From Bacillota bacterium (GTDB taxonomy: Bacteria; Bacillota; Clostridia; DSM-8532): a stretch of DNA of 64,000 nucleotides. How positions within the stretch are numbered: the first letter of the stretch is position 1; the number at the start of each line of letters is the position of its first letter. The stretch spans positions 711,139 to 775,138 of the forward strand of contig JAEZTB010000042.1 in NCBI GenBank assembly GCA_023443745.1, given 5' to 3'. Position numbers and translations under genes: made by a program. Shown one piece after another: positions 50,979 to 59,532 of the stretch. Below the pieces are notes generated by a model, which worked only from the letters and a program-made list of their open reading frames with translations, was not told the origin of the DNA and searched no databases.

Positions 50979-52307
50979 CTATTGTTTTCCTGTTATATTT
51001 CGTTTCATTTCAATGACTGCACGACGTAATTCAGCGTTTGTATCCATTTCCTCCTGAATTTTTACGCAAGCATGCATGACCGTAGTATGATCTCTCCCAC
51101 CAAAAACCTGACCGATTCTTGGTAACGACATACCTGTCAGATCCCGGCAAAGAAACATGGCTACTTGCCTGGGGAAAGCTATATCCCGTGATCTCTTCTG
51201 GGTAGTTAGCTGTTCGGGTCTGATGTCATAGTATCTGGATACAACTTTCATAATGGTGCTGTGGTTAATATTCGTTACCGAAATACCTGCAAGAATCTGT
51301 TTTAAGCAATCCTGTGCAAGCTCCAGTGTTATTGGACTGCCGGTTAATGAAGCATAGGCAATGACACGGTTTAAGGCTCCTTCCAACTCACGTATGTTTG
51401 ATTCGATATTGTCTGCAATATAACCCAAAACCTCATTGGGAATGTCGTAACGCTCCATTTGTGATTTTTTTCGAAGGATGGCGATACGCGTTTCAGTATC
51501 AGGAGCTTGAATATCGGCAATTAAGCCCCACTCAAATCTTGAGCGCAGCCGATCCTCTAAAGTCAGAATCTCCTTTGGGGGCTTGTCGCTTGAAAGAACG
51601 ATTTGCTTATTTGCTTCATAAAGTGCATTAAATGTATGAAAGAACTCTTCCTGAGTTCTATCCTTACCGCCAATAAACTGAATATCGTCAATTAAAAGTA
51701 CATCTATATTACGATATTTATTACGAAATTCCTCATTTCTATCATCTCTGATAGCATTAATCAATTCATTTGTGAACTTTTCCGATGAAGTGTAAAGAAC
51801 TTTCGAATTGGGGTTCTGCTCAATGACAAAATGTCCGATAGCATGCATGAGATGGGTTTTTCCAAGGCCTACTCCCCCATAAATAAAAAGCGGGTTGTAA
51901 GCTGATGCGGGGGCTTCGGCAACTGCGAGTGCCGCAGCGTGGGCCAATTGGTTTCCATTACCTTTTACAAATGTATTAAAGGTATATTTTGGGTTTAAAA
52001 TTGAAAGATTCGGGGTATTCTCCTCAACAGGAACTTCTTTTTGAATTTTTGACTCAGAAGATTTTACACAAAGCTCGACTTCAAGGTCGCGATGACTTAC
52101 AATTTTAACTGCATTTTGCAGAAGATCCTTATACCGTGATTTGATAATACCGAGGTTAAATTCCGATGGAACTTCCAACACGATACTATTTTTTTCGATT
52201 GAAACGGGAATAATGGGTTCAATCCAAGTGCTAAAGCTAACACTTGTCATCTCTTCTTCTAAAAGCTTTTTTACATCAACCCAAATTTCCCTTAAACCAG
52301 ATGCCAT
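50979..52307 (-). CDS. dnaA: Chromosomal replication initiator DnaA
   Basis: A 442-residue AAA+ initiator. Domain I is residues 1-80 (REIWVDVKKLLEEEMTSVSFSTWIEPI), a linker to about 110, the AAA+ domain with Walker A YGGVGLGKTHLMHAIG, Walker B LLIDDIQFIGGK and the Box VII Arg region, and the domain IV DNA-binding signature FPRQVAMFLCRDLTGMSLPRIGQVFGGRDHTTVMHAC. The ATG at 52307 has GGAGG at eight bases and gives the usual domain I length; the longer frame adds 25 residues of non-family sequence. Confidence 0.97.
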   Translation of the reverse strand: MASGLREIWVDVKKLLEEEMTSVSFSTWIEPIIPVSIEKNSIVLEVPSEFNLGIIKSRYKDLLQNAVKIVSHRDLEVELCVKSSESKIQKEVPVEENTPNLSILNPKYTFNTFVKGNGNQLAHAAALAVAEAPASAYNPLFIYGGVGLGKTHLMHAIGHFVIEQNPNSKVLYTSSEKFTNELINAIRDDRNEEFRNKYRNIDVLLIDDIQFIGGKDRTQEEFFHTFNALYEANKQIVLSSDKPPKEILTLEDRLRSRFEWGLIADIQAPDTETRIAILRKKSQMERYDIPNEVLGYIADNIESNIRELEGALNRVIAYASLTGSPITLELAQDCLKQILAGISVTNINHSTIMKVVSRYYDIRPEQLTTQKRSRDIAFPRQVAMFLCRDLTGMSLPRIGQVFGGRDHTTVMHACVKIQEEMDTNAELRRAVIEMKRNITGKQ

Positions 52308-52344
52308 TAGAAATTCCTCCATTTGTTTTCCTGCCGTATACTTA

Positions 52345-52373
52345 AATATATCAAACTTCATATCGTGTTTCAA
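52345..52373 (-). promoter_or_regulatory. dnaA promoter
   Basis: Leftward TTGAAA (52373-52368), 17 bases, TATATT (52350-52345), about 38 bases before the dnaA start codon. Confidence 0.65.
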
Positions 52374-52395
52374 CACATTCATTCTGTACTTTTTC

Positions 52396-52425
52396 TTGAC
52401 TTCATGAAGGTTTACGTTATATAAT
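52396..52425 (+). promoter_or_regulatory. rpmH promoter
   Basis: Rightward TTGACT (52396-52401), 18 bases, TATAAT (52420-52425), 73 bases before rpmH. Divergent from the dnaA promoter, marking the point where gene direction flips. Confidence 0.7.
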
Positions 52426-52497
52426 ATGTGCTGGTGTCCTTATAGGAATAATTAAAAAATTATCATAAGCATGAATTTGATCGGAGGTGCTTAAAAT

Positions 52498-52632
52498 ATG
52501 ATTCGTACCTATCAACCAAAAAAGAGACAACGCAAAAAAGAGCATGGTTTCAGAAAGAGAATGAAAACCGCGAACGGAAGAAAAGTATTAAGAAGAAGAA
52601 GACTGAAGGGCAGAAAAACATTAACTGCATAA
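52498..52632 (+). CDS. rpmH: 50S ribosomal protein L34
   Basis: A 44-residue, very basic protein: MIRTYQPKKRQRKKEHGFRK at the start and KVLRRRRLKGRKTLTA at the end, the L34 pattern. CGGAGGTG lies before the ATG. First gene of the rightward origin block, followed by an own terminator. Confidence 0.97.
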   Translation: MIRTYQPKKRQRKKEHGFRKRMKTANGRKVLRRRRLKGRKTLTA

Positions 52633-52655
52633 AGACCAATTCATTGGTCTTTTCT
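52631..52655 (+). terminator. Terminator after rpmH
   Basis: AAAGACCAAT pairs with ATTGGTCTTT around TC, followed by TTCTT. The stem starts at the rpmH stop codon. Partial readthrough into rnpA is likely, as the two are usually linked. Confidence 0.75.
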
Positions 52656-52659
52656 TCTA

Positions 52660-52727
52660 TTACGAAGTAACAAGGTTCCCGGGTACCCGTTCGAAATCTA
52701 TGATTTCGTTAACGGGTGGGGTTCTTA
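52660..52727. repeat. Interspersed palindromic repeat, complete type-II unit
   Basis: TTACGAAGTAACAAGGTTCC, CGGGTACCCGTTCGAAATC, loop TATG, ATTTCGTTAACGGGTGGGGTT, CTTA. This is the cleanest 68-base type-II unit. It lies between rpmH and rnpA; the rest of that 250-base gap (to 52882) holds no recognised feature. Confidence 0.85.
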
Positions 52728-52882
52728 TGTATGGGACGAAATCGTGTTGTGCGTTGCCTCATGTATTGTTCCATATTTTCGGAATGAAGCTTGTGGTGAA
52801 TACCCACAGGTATGTGATGCTTAATAAACTAATTTAATAGTTAACTGAGCATCATAAGTTAGCGGTTTTTGTAGAAAAAAGG

Positions 52883-53233
52883 ATGAGTAAACTGCCTGTT
52901 TTGACAAAAAACAACGAATTTCAAAGGGTCTATAGTAAAGGAAGATATGCTGCTTCCGCCTTTCTGGTCATTTATGCTCTCCCTAACCGTTTTAATGAAA
53001 TCCGCATTGGCATTACAACGAGTAAAAAAGTTGGTCATGCTGTCAAGAGGAACAGAATGAGAAGGTTGATTCGGGAGAACCTAAGAATACTCAGTGATCG
53101 GTTGATCAGGGGCATGGATATAGTTGTAGTTGCGAGAAAAGCAGAGGACATTGCTTCCTTAGAAACAATTGGGAAAGAATTACGATATCTTTTATACAAG
53201 CTGGAACTTATAGATAGGGAAAAGGAATGCTGA
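52883..53233 (+). CDS. rnpA: Ribonuclease P protein component
   Basis: A 116-residue basic protein that assists RNase P RNA in tRNA 5' maturation. Family marks: LTKNNEFQRVYSKGRYAAS, IGITTSKKVGHAVKRNRMRRLIRE (RNR motif) and DIVVVARKAE. The AAAAAGG is immediately next to the ATG, so translation initiation may be weak or use another signal. It overlaps yidD by seven bases. Confidence 0.95.
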   Translation: MSKLPVLTKNNEFQRVYSKGRYAASAFLVIYALPNRFNEIRIGITTSKKVGHAVKRNRMRRLIRENLRILSDRLIRGMDIVVVARKAEDIASLETIGKELRYLLYKLELIDREKEC

Positions 53234-53442
53234 AAAAACTTTTGATAATTGTTATCAAATTTTATAGAAGGTTTATCTCCCCTCTTAAAGGCGCACCAAC
53301 CTGTAGATTTTATCCCACTTGTTCCCAATATGCCCTGGATGCAGTAACACGGTATGGTGCTGTAAAAGGCAGTTATCTTGCTGTACGTCGATTATTAAAG
53401 TGTCATCCCTTTCATCCCGGGGGCTATGACCCAGTAAAGTAG
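53227..53442 (+). CDS. yidD: Membrane protein insertion efficiency factor YidD
   Basis: A 71-residue protein with an amphipathic N-terminus (LLIIVIKFYRRFISPL) and the family core CRFYPTCSQYALDAV and RLLKCHPFHPGGYDPV with three Cys. It overlaps rnpA and lies 19 bases before yidC, as in most bacteria. Confidence 0.95.
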   Translation: MLKKLLIIVIKFYRRFISPLKGAPTCRFYPTCSQYALDAVTRYGAVKGSYLAVRRLLKCHPFHPGGYDPVK

Positions 53443-53461
53443 GAGTCCGGAGGAAAATTAA

Positions 53462-54508
53462 ATGCAGGGAATACTAAGCGCAATTGGCATGTTGTTTGGA
53501 AAGTTGATGTATTTTATCTATAATACGATTGGCTTTCATAATTATGCGATCTCAATCATTCTTTTCACAATCGTCTACAAACTCATTCTCTTACCATTAA
53601 CAGTTAAACAAATGAAATCATCTCAAAAAATGCAGGAGATTCAGCCGGAACTGGCTCGAATACAAGAGCGCTATAAAAATGATAAAGAAAAATTGAATGA
53701 AGAGACTATGAAATTCTATCAGGAAAAAGGCTATAATCCAACTGCAGGATGCCTGCCTCTCCTTATTCAGATGCCCATTATCATCGCGCTTTTCTATGTT
53801 ATCAGAATGCCCATGTCTTACATGCTGGAAATCCCGGCAAAGGCAGTTGGCGAGATGGCTATTGTTTCTGTCCAAAACGGAGATATTTCCGATGCATCTA
53901 TTGGTAAGGAAACATTTGATCAGATCAAGGATGATCCCATTAAAGTTTTCCAGGAATTTTCCAAAAAGGATTATTACTTTGAAATCAAGCTTATGGGTGT
54001 TATGGATAAAAAGCCTGAAATTGTAGATAGCAATCCATATCTTGCTGATAACAGTAAAACGGTATTAAAAAACTTCAATCTCAAAATGTTTAATATCTTT
54101 AATTTTGGAATTCAGCCAACTCTTGATTTTAAGGCTATAGCGGCCGAACCTGCCACATACATTCCCCCATTGATCTTATTACTTTTTGCGGTAGCCACCA
54201 CTTATTTGTCATCCATGCTTTTAATGCCGCCAACACCGGCTCCTACCGGAAGGGACAAGAATGGTAAGGCTGCAAATGCGGGCTGTGCAGGAAAAAGCAT
54301 GCTTTGGATCAGCCCTATCATGACACTTTGGATTGGTTTGACAACTCCCAGTGGCCTATCCTTCTACTGGACAATCAATAATATATTATCTTTCGCCCAA
54401 CAAAAATCCTTAAACACAATCTTTAAAAAGGATAACAAGGAGAGTCAGGAGAGCAAGGAGGAGAATAAAGTTGTTAAAGTCGATAGTAAAAGAAGCAAAA
54501 AGCATTGA
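53462..54508 (+). CDS. yidC: Membrane protein insertase YidC
   Basis: A 348-residue Oxa1/YidC insertase with about five membrane helices. The TM2-TM3 cytoplasmic hairpin (KQMKSSQKMQEIQPELARIQERYKNDKEKLNEETMKFYQEKGYNP) is a family hallmark, followed by GCLPLLIQMPIIIALFYVI. An extracytoplasmic insert of about 100 residues (135-235) separates TM3 and the later helices and is larger than in Bacillus. No lipobox Cys at the N-terminus. GGAGG precedes the ATG. The C-terminus is lysine-rich. Confidence 0.95.
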   Translation: MQGILSAIGMLFGKLMYFIYNTIGFHNYAISIILFTIVYKLILLPLTVKQMKSSQKMQEIQPELARIQERYKNDKEKLNEETMKFYQEKGYNPTAGCLPLLIQMPIIIALFYVIRMPMSYMLEIPAKAVGEMAIVSVQNGDISDASIGKETFDQIKDDPIKVFQEFSKKDYYFEIKLMGVMDKKPEIVDSNPYLADNSKTVLKNFNLKMFNIFNFGIQPTLDFKAIAAEPATYIPPLILLLFAVATTYLSSMLLMPPTPAPTGRDKNGKAANAGCAGKSMLWISPIMTLWIGLTTPSGLSFYWTINNILSFAQQKSLNTIFKKDNKESQESKEENKVVKVDSKRSKKH

Positions 54509-55109
54509 TGAAGCTATCAGGCTTGCCTGCGACGAACTTGGAATTGACCGGGAAGATGCTGAAATTGAAATCATAAATGAAGGAAACAAAGGATTACTAG
54601 GTTTTATAGGAAACAAAAACGCAGTGGTCAAGGTCACAAAAAAAGCCGGTGTTGATACACTTGTGGTAAATTTCCTGAAACCTATCTTTGACAAGATGGA
54701 GATTGAGGCAAATATTGAAATTCAGCAGGAAGAAGGCCAAATGACTGTTCGCCTTACCGGTGACGATATCGGTATTGTCATTGGGCGAAGAGGTGAAACC
54801 CTCGATGCTCTGCAGTATCTCTTAAGCCTTGTCGTCAATCGGAATCATGAAGGTTACACCAGGGTCATTTTGGATGTAGCCGACTACAGGCAGAAAAGAG
54901 AGGAAACTCTGGTTCGCCTGGCTAATCGTGTGGCCGACAAGGTCATGCGATCACGGAGGAATTTAACGCTTGAGCCCATGAATCCCTATGAACGAAGAAT
55001 TATTCACTCAACTCTGCAGGACCATAAATATGTTGATACTCAAAGTATCGGAGAAGAACCAAACCGAAAGGTGGTTATCCGTTATAAGCGCAGTACGAAT
55101 TACGGGTGA
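54471..55109 (+). CDS. jag: RNA-binding cell-elongation regulator Jag/EloR (KhpB)
   Basis: A 212-residue protein: N-terminal Jag domain (KEAKSIDEAIRLACDELGI), a KH domain with GRRGETLDALQYL, and an R3H domain at the end (ANRVADKVMRSRRNLTLEPMNPYERRIIH). It starts at a TTG with a strong AAGGAGGAG seven bases upstream, inside the last 38 bases of yidC. Its last 26 bases are part of a 47-base tandem duplication. Confidence 0.93.
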   Translation: MLKSIVKEAKSIDEAIRLACDELGIDREDAEIEIINEGNKGLLGFIGNKNAVVKVTKKAGVDTLVVNFLKPIFDKMEIEANIEIQQEEGQMTVRLTGDDIGIVIGRRGETLDALQYLLSLVVNRNHEGYTRVILDVADYRQKREETLVRLANRVADKVMRSRRNLTLEPMNPYERRIIHSTLQDHKYVDTQSIGEEPNRKVVIRYKRSTNYG

Positions 55110-55177
55110 GTCAAAGCTTGTTACTGCGTAATAAGCGTAGTACGAATTACGGGTGAGTCAAAGCTTGTTACTGCGTA
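55084..55177. repeat. 47-bp tandem duplication spanning the jag stop
   Basis: Units 55084-55130 and 55131-55177 differ at one base. Each holds the coding tail and stop of jag (AGTACGAATTACGGGTGA) plus GTCAAAGCTTGTTACTGCGTA. ATAAGC flanks each junction and starts a third partial copy. The unit end resembles the ACGGGTGAG and TTACTTCGTAATA ends of the interspersed family. Confidence 0.85.
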
Positions 55178-55215
55178 ATAAGCAGAGTAATTTCAGGCAA
55201 GGATAAGTAGGAAGC

Positions 55216-55245
55216 GGACAACGGAAATTTCCGTTGTCCTTTTTT
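55216..55245 (+). terminator. Terminator after jag
   Basis: GGACAACGGAAATTTCCGTTGTCC, a 12-bp stem with almost no loop, followed by TTTTTT. Confidence 0.9.
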
Positions 55246-55261
55246 GTAACAAGGGTCGATT

Positions 55262-55333
55262 TAATAAGGACCCCACCCACTTATGCAATCAAAGATTGCT
55301 TGTGGGTCCCGGGAACCTTGTTACTTCGTAATA
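55262..55333. repeat. Interspersed palindromic repeat, type-II unit upstream of mnmE
   Basis: TTAATAAGGACCCCACCCAC, inner stem GCAATCAAAGATTGC, then GTGGGTCCCGGGAACCTTGT-TACTTCGTAATA. It aligns along its length with the reverse complement of the 52.66 kb copy, with a different but still paired inner stem. It ends one base before the mnmE ribosome binding site. Confidence 0.85.
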
Positions 55334-55344
55334 GAGGTATATCT

Positions 55345-56721
55345 ATGATCAATGATACTATTGCAGGTGTTTCAACTGCTGTAGGAAATTCTGGCATATC
55401 GATTATTCGGTTAAGCGGGCCATTAGCATTTAAAATAACGGATATCCTTTTTAAAGGAAAGGATACAGTTCAAGAACAAAAAACACATACCATTCAGTAC
55501 GGTAAAATCCTGTCTCCGGATAATGGTGAAATTCTGGATGAAGTTTTGCTATCTAAAATGGCTGCACCAAGAACCTATACCCGTGAAGATGTGGTGGAGA
55601 TAAACTGTCATGGTGGTTATACCATAACCGGCACCATTCTTGGACTTCTATATATGCAAGGTGCCAGGCCGGCAGAGCCTGGTGAATTCACCAAACGCGC
55701 TTTTTTAAATGGTAGGATAGATCTTACTCAAGCTGAGGCCGTTATGGATATCATTCAAGCGCGGACCGAAAGAGGATCGAAAGCAGCGGTAAAACAGCTT
55801 GAAGGCTCACTCTCCCATAGATTGAATGAAATCAGGGAAAGACTTATTATGCTTCTTGCTCAAATTGAGGTCAATCTGGATTATCCGGAATACGATGCCG
55901 AAGAAATTACAATGGAAAAAGCCGAAGATGAGTCCCAGAATATAATAAATGATCTGGAGAAGCTCATTTCCAGCTTTCATTTCGGGAAGATACTCCGGGA
56001 GGGTATGGAGGTAGTTATTACCGGACGGCCTAATGTGGGTAAATCGGCACTGATGAACCGTCTCGTTCGTAAAAACAGATCCATTGTGACAGATATTCCG
56101 GGAACAACCCGGGATATTATTGAAGAATACATCAATATTAAAGGAGTTCCTGTCAAGCTCGTGGATACGGCAGGTGTAAGGGAAACAGAAGACCAGGTGG
56201 AGCAATTGGGTGTGGAAAGAAGCCTTAAAGCCTTAGAAGGCGCTGATTATGTGATTGTTCTGGTTGATGCCTCCCAGCCTTTTCATGAAGAAGATAAAAA
56301 AGTGCTTGATCAGGTGGACAAAGAGAATAAACCTTTTATTCTGGCCTTAAACAAGCTTGATTTGCTGGATGATGAAGCTATAAAAAGCTTGAAGAAGGAA
56401 TATCCTGATGCCCTGCTCGTTTCCGTTTTGGAGGATAGGGGTATTGAGGCTTTGGAGGAGCAAATTTTCAAATTTGCGACAGAAAACGGCCAGAATATGG
56501 ACAATCAAGTCCTCGTCACAAACACCCGGCATGAGCATCAGCTAAAAAAGGCCAAAAAGTTGCTTGAGTCAGCTATTTCAGCCATTCATAGCGGATTGAC
56601 TTTGGACATGGTGGCCATGGATTTAAAGTCTGCTCTTGAGGAGCTGGGTAAAATAACTGGACATCATGCTGACGAAGATGTGGTGAATGCCATGTTCTCA
56701 AGATTTTGCCTTGGGAAGTAG
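55345..56721 (+). CDS. mnmE: tRNA modification GTPase MnmE
   Basis: A 458-residue GTPase that, with MnmG, makes the cmnm5 modification at U34 of certain tRNAs. N-terminal formyl-THF-binding domain (DTIAGVSTAVGNSGISIIRLSG), G1 GRPNVGKSALMN, G3 DTAG, G4 NKLD, and the C-terminal FSRFCLGK with the catalytic Cys. The ATG at 55345 has GAGGT at six bases; a longer frame upstream runs through the terminator and repeat. Confidence 0.97.
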   Translation: MINDTIAGVSTAVGNSGISIIRLSGPLAFKITDILFKGKDTVQEQKTHTIQYGKILSPDNGEILDEVLLSKMAAPRTYTREDVVEINCHGGYTITGTILGLLYMQGARPAEPGEFTKRAFLNGRIDLTQAEAVMDIIQARTERGSKAAVKQLEGSLSHRLNEIRERLIMLLAQIEVNLDYPEYDAEEITMEKAEDESQNIINDLEKLISSFHFGKILREGMEVVITGRPNVGKSALMNRLVRKNRSIVTDIPGTTRDIIEEYINIKGVPVKLVDTAGVRETEDQVEQLGVERSLKALEGADYVIVLVDASQPFHEEDKKVLDQVDKENKPFILALNKLDLLDDEAIKSLKKEYPDALLVSVLEDRGIEALEEQIFKFATENGQNMDNQVLVTNTRHEHQLKKAKKLLESAISAIHSGLTLDMVAMDLKSALEELGKITGHHADEDVVNAMFSRFCLGK

Positions 56722-56766
56722 CCCTCTTAAACATTGCAAGACAAACATTAAAAAAGGTGATAAAAC

Positions 56767-58647
56767 ATGAACGATTTTATTGGTGGGGAGTATGACATTA
56801 TTGTTGTGGGGGCAGGACATGCAGGCTGCGAGGCAGCACTGGCATCAGCACGACTGGGCCTCAAAACAGCAATTTTCAGCCTCAATTTAGATAGCATCGC
56901 CAATATGCCCTGCAATCCCAACATCGGGGGGACGGCAAAGGGGCAATTGGTACGGGAGATTGATGCCCTGGGCGGGCAGATGGGACTGTCTGCCGATGAA
57001 ACCTTCATTCAATCCAAGATTCTCAATCGGGCCAAAGGCCCTGCAGTCTATTCCCTGAGGGCACAGATTGACAGAAAGGCTTATCATACCCATATGAAAG
57101 GGGTTTTGGAGAACCAGGAAAAGTTGGATATCAAACAAGCCGAGGTTATAGAAATTCTCTGGGATAATAAAAAGGTAACGGGAATACGGGTTCATACTGA
57201 TACCGTTTATTTATGCAGTGCCATTATCCTCACAACCGGAACCTACCTCAAAGGACGTATAATTATTGGAAAAACCAGCTTCAGCGGAGGCCCCGATGGT
57301 TTATTTCCGGCTAATCGTCTTTCTGATAGCCTTAGGGCTTTAGATATTGAATTATTGCGTTTCAAAACAGGAACACCGGCCCGTATAAACCGCCGCAGTG
57401 TGGATTTTTCAAAGCTTGTTGAAGAAAAAGGTGACGAGGAAATTACACCGTTCTCCTTTATGACCGGAGAAATTCAAAAAGAGCAAACCTCTTGTTATCT
57501 TGTCCACACCAATCAGGAGACACATCGTATTATCCGTGAAAACCTTCACAGATCCCCTCTTTACGGCGGGGATATTTCGGGAGTAGGACCGCGTTACTGT
57601 CCTTCTATTGAAGATAAGATCGTACGTTTTTCAGACAAAGAGAGCCATCAGGTTTTTGTTGAACCTATGGGGCTTAATACCCAGGAAATGTACATTCAGG
57701 GGATGTCCACAAGTATGCCTGAGGATGTTCAAATAAAGATGGTTCAATCGCTGCCGGGCCTTGAGAAGGCATCCATTATGCGACCCGCATATGCCATTGA
57801 ATATGATTGCATCAATCCTACTCAGCTTAAGCTATCACTGGAGTTTAAACATATCGATGGATTATTTTCAGCCGGGCAAATCAATGGGAGCTCCGGTTAT
57901 GAAGAGGCTGCGGCTCAAGGATTGATGGCTGGAATTAATGCAGCTATGAAGTTAAAAAACCGGGAACCCCTTATTTTAGATCGATCCCAGGCCTATATTG
58001 GAGTTTTGGTCGATGATTTGGTGACTAAAGGCACAAACGAACCCTATCGCATGATGACATCACGGGCAGAGTACAGGCTTTGGTTAAGGCAGGACAATGC
58101 GGATATCCGCCTGACTGAATTGGGCCGCAAGGTTGGCCTGGTCACCGATGAGCGCTATAATCGGTTTGTAGAAAAAAAACAACAGATAGATCAGGAACTC
58201 AAGCGCCTCAAAGAAACCATTCTTCCTCCTAACGAGGAAACAAACAGTTTTTTAGCGAGGCATAAAAGCTCTAAAATTGTTTCGGGTATCAGGATCTATG
58301 ATCTTTTAAGGCGTCCTGAAATAGAGTATGCTTTTCTAAAAGAAATTGGTAAGGACCCGGGGCTAAAAAAAGAGATTGTGGAGCAGGTGTCCATCAGCAT
58401 CAAGTACGAGGGCTATTTAGAGCGGCAGATGGCTCAAATTCAACAATTCAAGCGTTTTGAAGAAAGACATCTTCCCCAGGATACTGACTATACCCAAATT
58501 CACGGGTTGAGCCTTGAAGCAAGGCAAAAGCTCCAAACAAACAGACCTCAATCTCTGGGACAGGCATCAAGAATATCCGGAGTTTCTCCCGCCGATATCT
58601 CGGTGCTTCTGGTCTATTTGGAATCACTTAAAAGAAAAGGCTCTTAA
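56767..58647 (+). CDS. mnmG: tRNA uridine-5-carboxymethylaminomethyl modification enzyme MnmG (GidA)
   Basis: A 626-residue FAD enzyme, partner of MnmE. FAD-binding GGEYDIIVVGAGHAGCEAALASARLG, NPNIGGTAKGQLVREIDALGG, the conserved GPRYCPSIEDK and FAGQINGSSGYEEAAAQG-like segments (here SAGQINGSSGYEEAAAQG), and a C-terminal helical domain. AAAAGGTG precedes the ATG, 45 bases after mnmE. Confidence 0.97.
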   Translation: MNDFIGGEYDIIVVGAGHAGCEAALASARLGLKTAIFSLNLDSIANMPCNPNIGGTAKGQLVREIDALGGQMGLSADETFIQSKILNRAKGPAVYSLRAQIDRKAYHTHMKGVLENQEKLDIKQAEVIEILWDNKKVTGIRVHTDTVYLCSAIILTTGTYLKGRIIIGKTSFSGGPDGLFPANRLSDSLRALDIELLRFKTGTPARINRRSVDFSKLVEEKGDEEITPFSFMTGEIQKEQTSCYLVHTNQETHRIIRENLHRSPLYGGDISGVGPRYCPSIEDKIVRFSDKESHQVFVEPMGLNTQEMYIQGMSTSMPEDVQIKMVQSLPGLEKASIMRPAYAIEYDCINPTQLKLSLEFKHIDGLFSAGQINGSSGYEEAAAQGLMAGINAAMKLKNREPLILDRSQAYIGVLVDDLVTKGTNEPYRMMTSRAEYRLWLRQDNADIRLTELGRKVGLVTDERYNRFVEKKQQIDQELKRLKETILPPNEETNSFLARHKSSKIVSGIRIYDLLRRPEIEYAFLKEIGKDPGLKKEIVEQVSISIKYEGYLERQMAQIQQFKRFEERHLPQDTDYTQIHGLSLEARQKLQTNRPQSLGQASRISGVSPADISVLLVYLESLKRKGS

Positions 58648-58667
58648 AGAGGAATGGAAGGTAAACC

Positions 58668-59393
58668 ATGTTAAGTGAGCATTATACAACGCTACTCAAA
58701 CAAGGCTCGGATAAATTAGGATTTGGTTTGTCACAGGAACAGGCAACCAAGTTTTCTCTTTACGCCAAGCTTCTTGTCGAATGGAATGAGAAAATAAATC
58801 TGACGGCCATCTCCGATGAAGAGGGTATAGTTATCAAGCACTTTTTGGATTCTCTTTCCCTCTTACCCATGATTCCGGAAACATGTAATACCATCATTGA
58901 CGTAGGAACAGGGGCGGGCTTTCCGGGTATCCCTTTAAAAATTGTTAGGGAAAACCTTCAGATAACCCTATTGGATTCACTGGAGAAAAGAGTAAAGTTC
59001 TTGAGTGAGGTTTATAATGCCTTAGAGCTCAAAGGAATCTCTGCGGTCCATGGAAGAGCCGAAGATTTTGGAGTCGACAAACAATACCGGGAACGCTTTG
59101 ATATGGCAGTAGCCCGCGCGGTGGCCGCGTTACCTGTCCTTCTCGAATACTGTCTGCCCTTTGTTAAAGTGGGCGGTCTTTTTATGGCTATGAAAGGCCC
59201 TGATGTAAAAGAGGAACTCAAAGAATCTCAAAAAGCCATAGAAGTTCTTGGAGGAGAGCTCATGGAGATTAAAAACTTTAATCTTCCCTTTAGTGATTAT
59301 GAACGATGTGTAGTGATGATAAGAAAATGTCGACATACACCGTCAACTTATCCCAGAAAGAGTGGCAAGCCGACAAAACTTCCAATCAAATAA
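58668..59393 (+). CDS. rsmG: 16S rRNA (guanine527-N7)-methyltransferase RsmG
   Basis: A 241-residue SAM-dependent methyltransferase. Family marks: WNEKINLTAI near residue 38, KHFLDSLSLL, the SAM motif IDVGTGAGFPGIPLKIV, and VARAVAALPVLLEYCLPFVK. GGAAGG lies upstream; it follows mnmG by 20 bases. Confidence 0.96.
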   Translation: MLSEHYTTLLKQGSDKLGFGLSQEQATKFSLYAKLLVEWNEKINLTAISDEEGIVIKHFLDSLSLLPMIPETCNTIIDVGTGAGFPGIPLKIVRENLQITLLDSLEKRVKFLSEVYNALELKGISAVHGRAEDFGVDKQYRERFDMAVARAVAALPVLLEYCLPFVKVGGLFMAMKGPDVKEELKESQKAIEVLGGELMEIKNFNLPFSDYERCVVMIRKCRHTPSTYPRKSGKPTKLPIK

Positions 59394-59532
59394 CGTCTAA
59401 ATGCGCTTATTATGAGGCTTTGTGCGATATAAAAACAGTCTAAAAAAAAGGATTGAGGAAAATATAGGCGAATTCTTTTATCCATAGAAAAATGTGCTGA
59501 TACACAAAAGAGGATGAAAGGAAAGGTGCCGT

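Noticed and set aside
52883..52960. Alternative later start for rnpA because its AAGG is adjacent to the ATG
   Set aside because: The N-terminus from 52883 gives the normal family beginning, and no better-spaced start was found.
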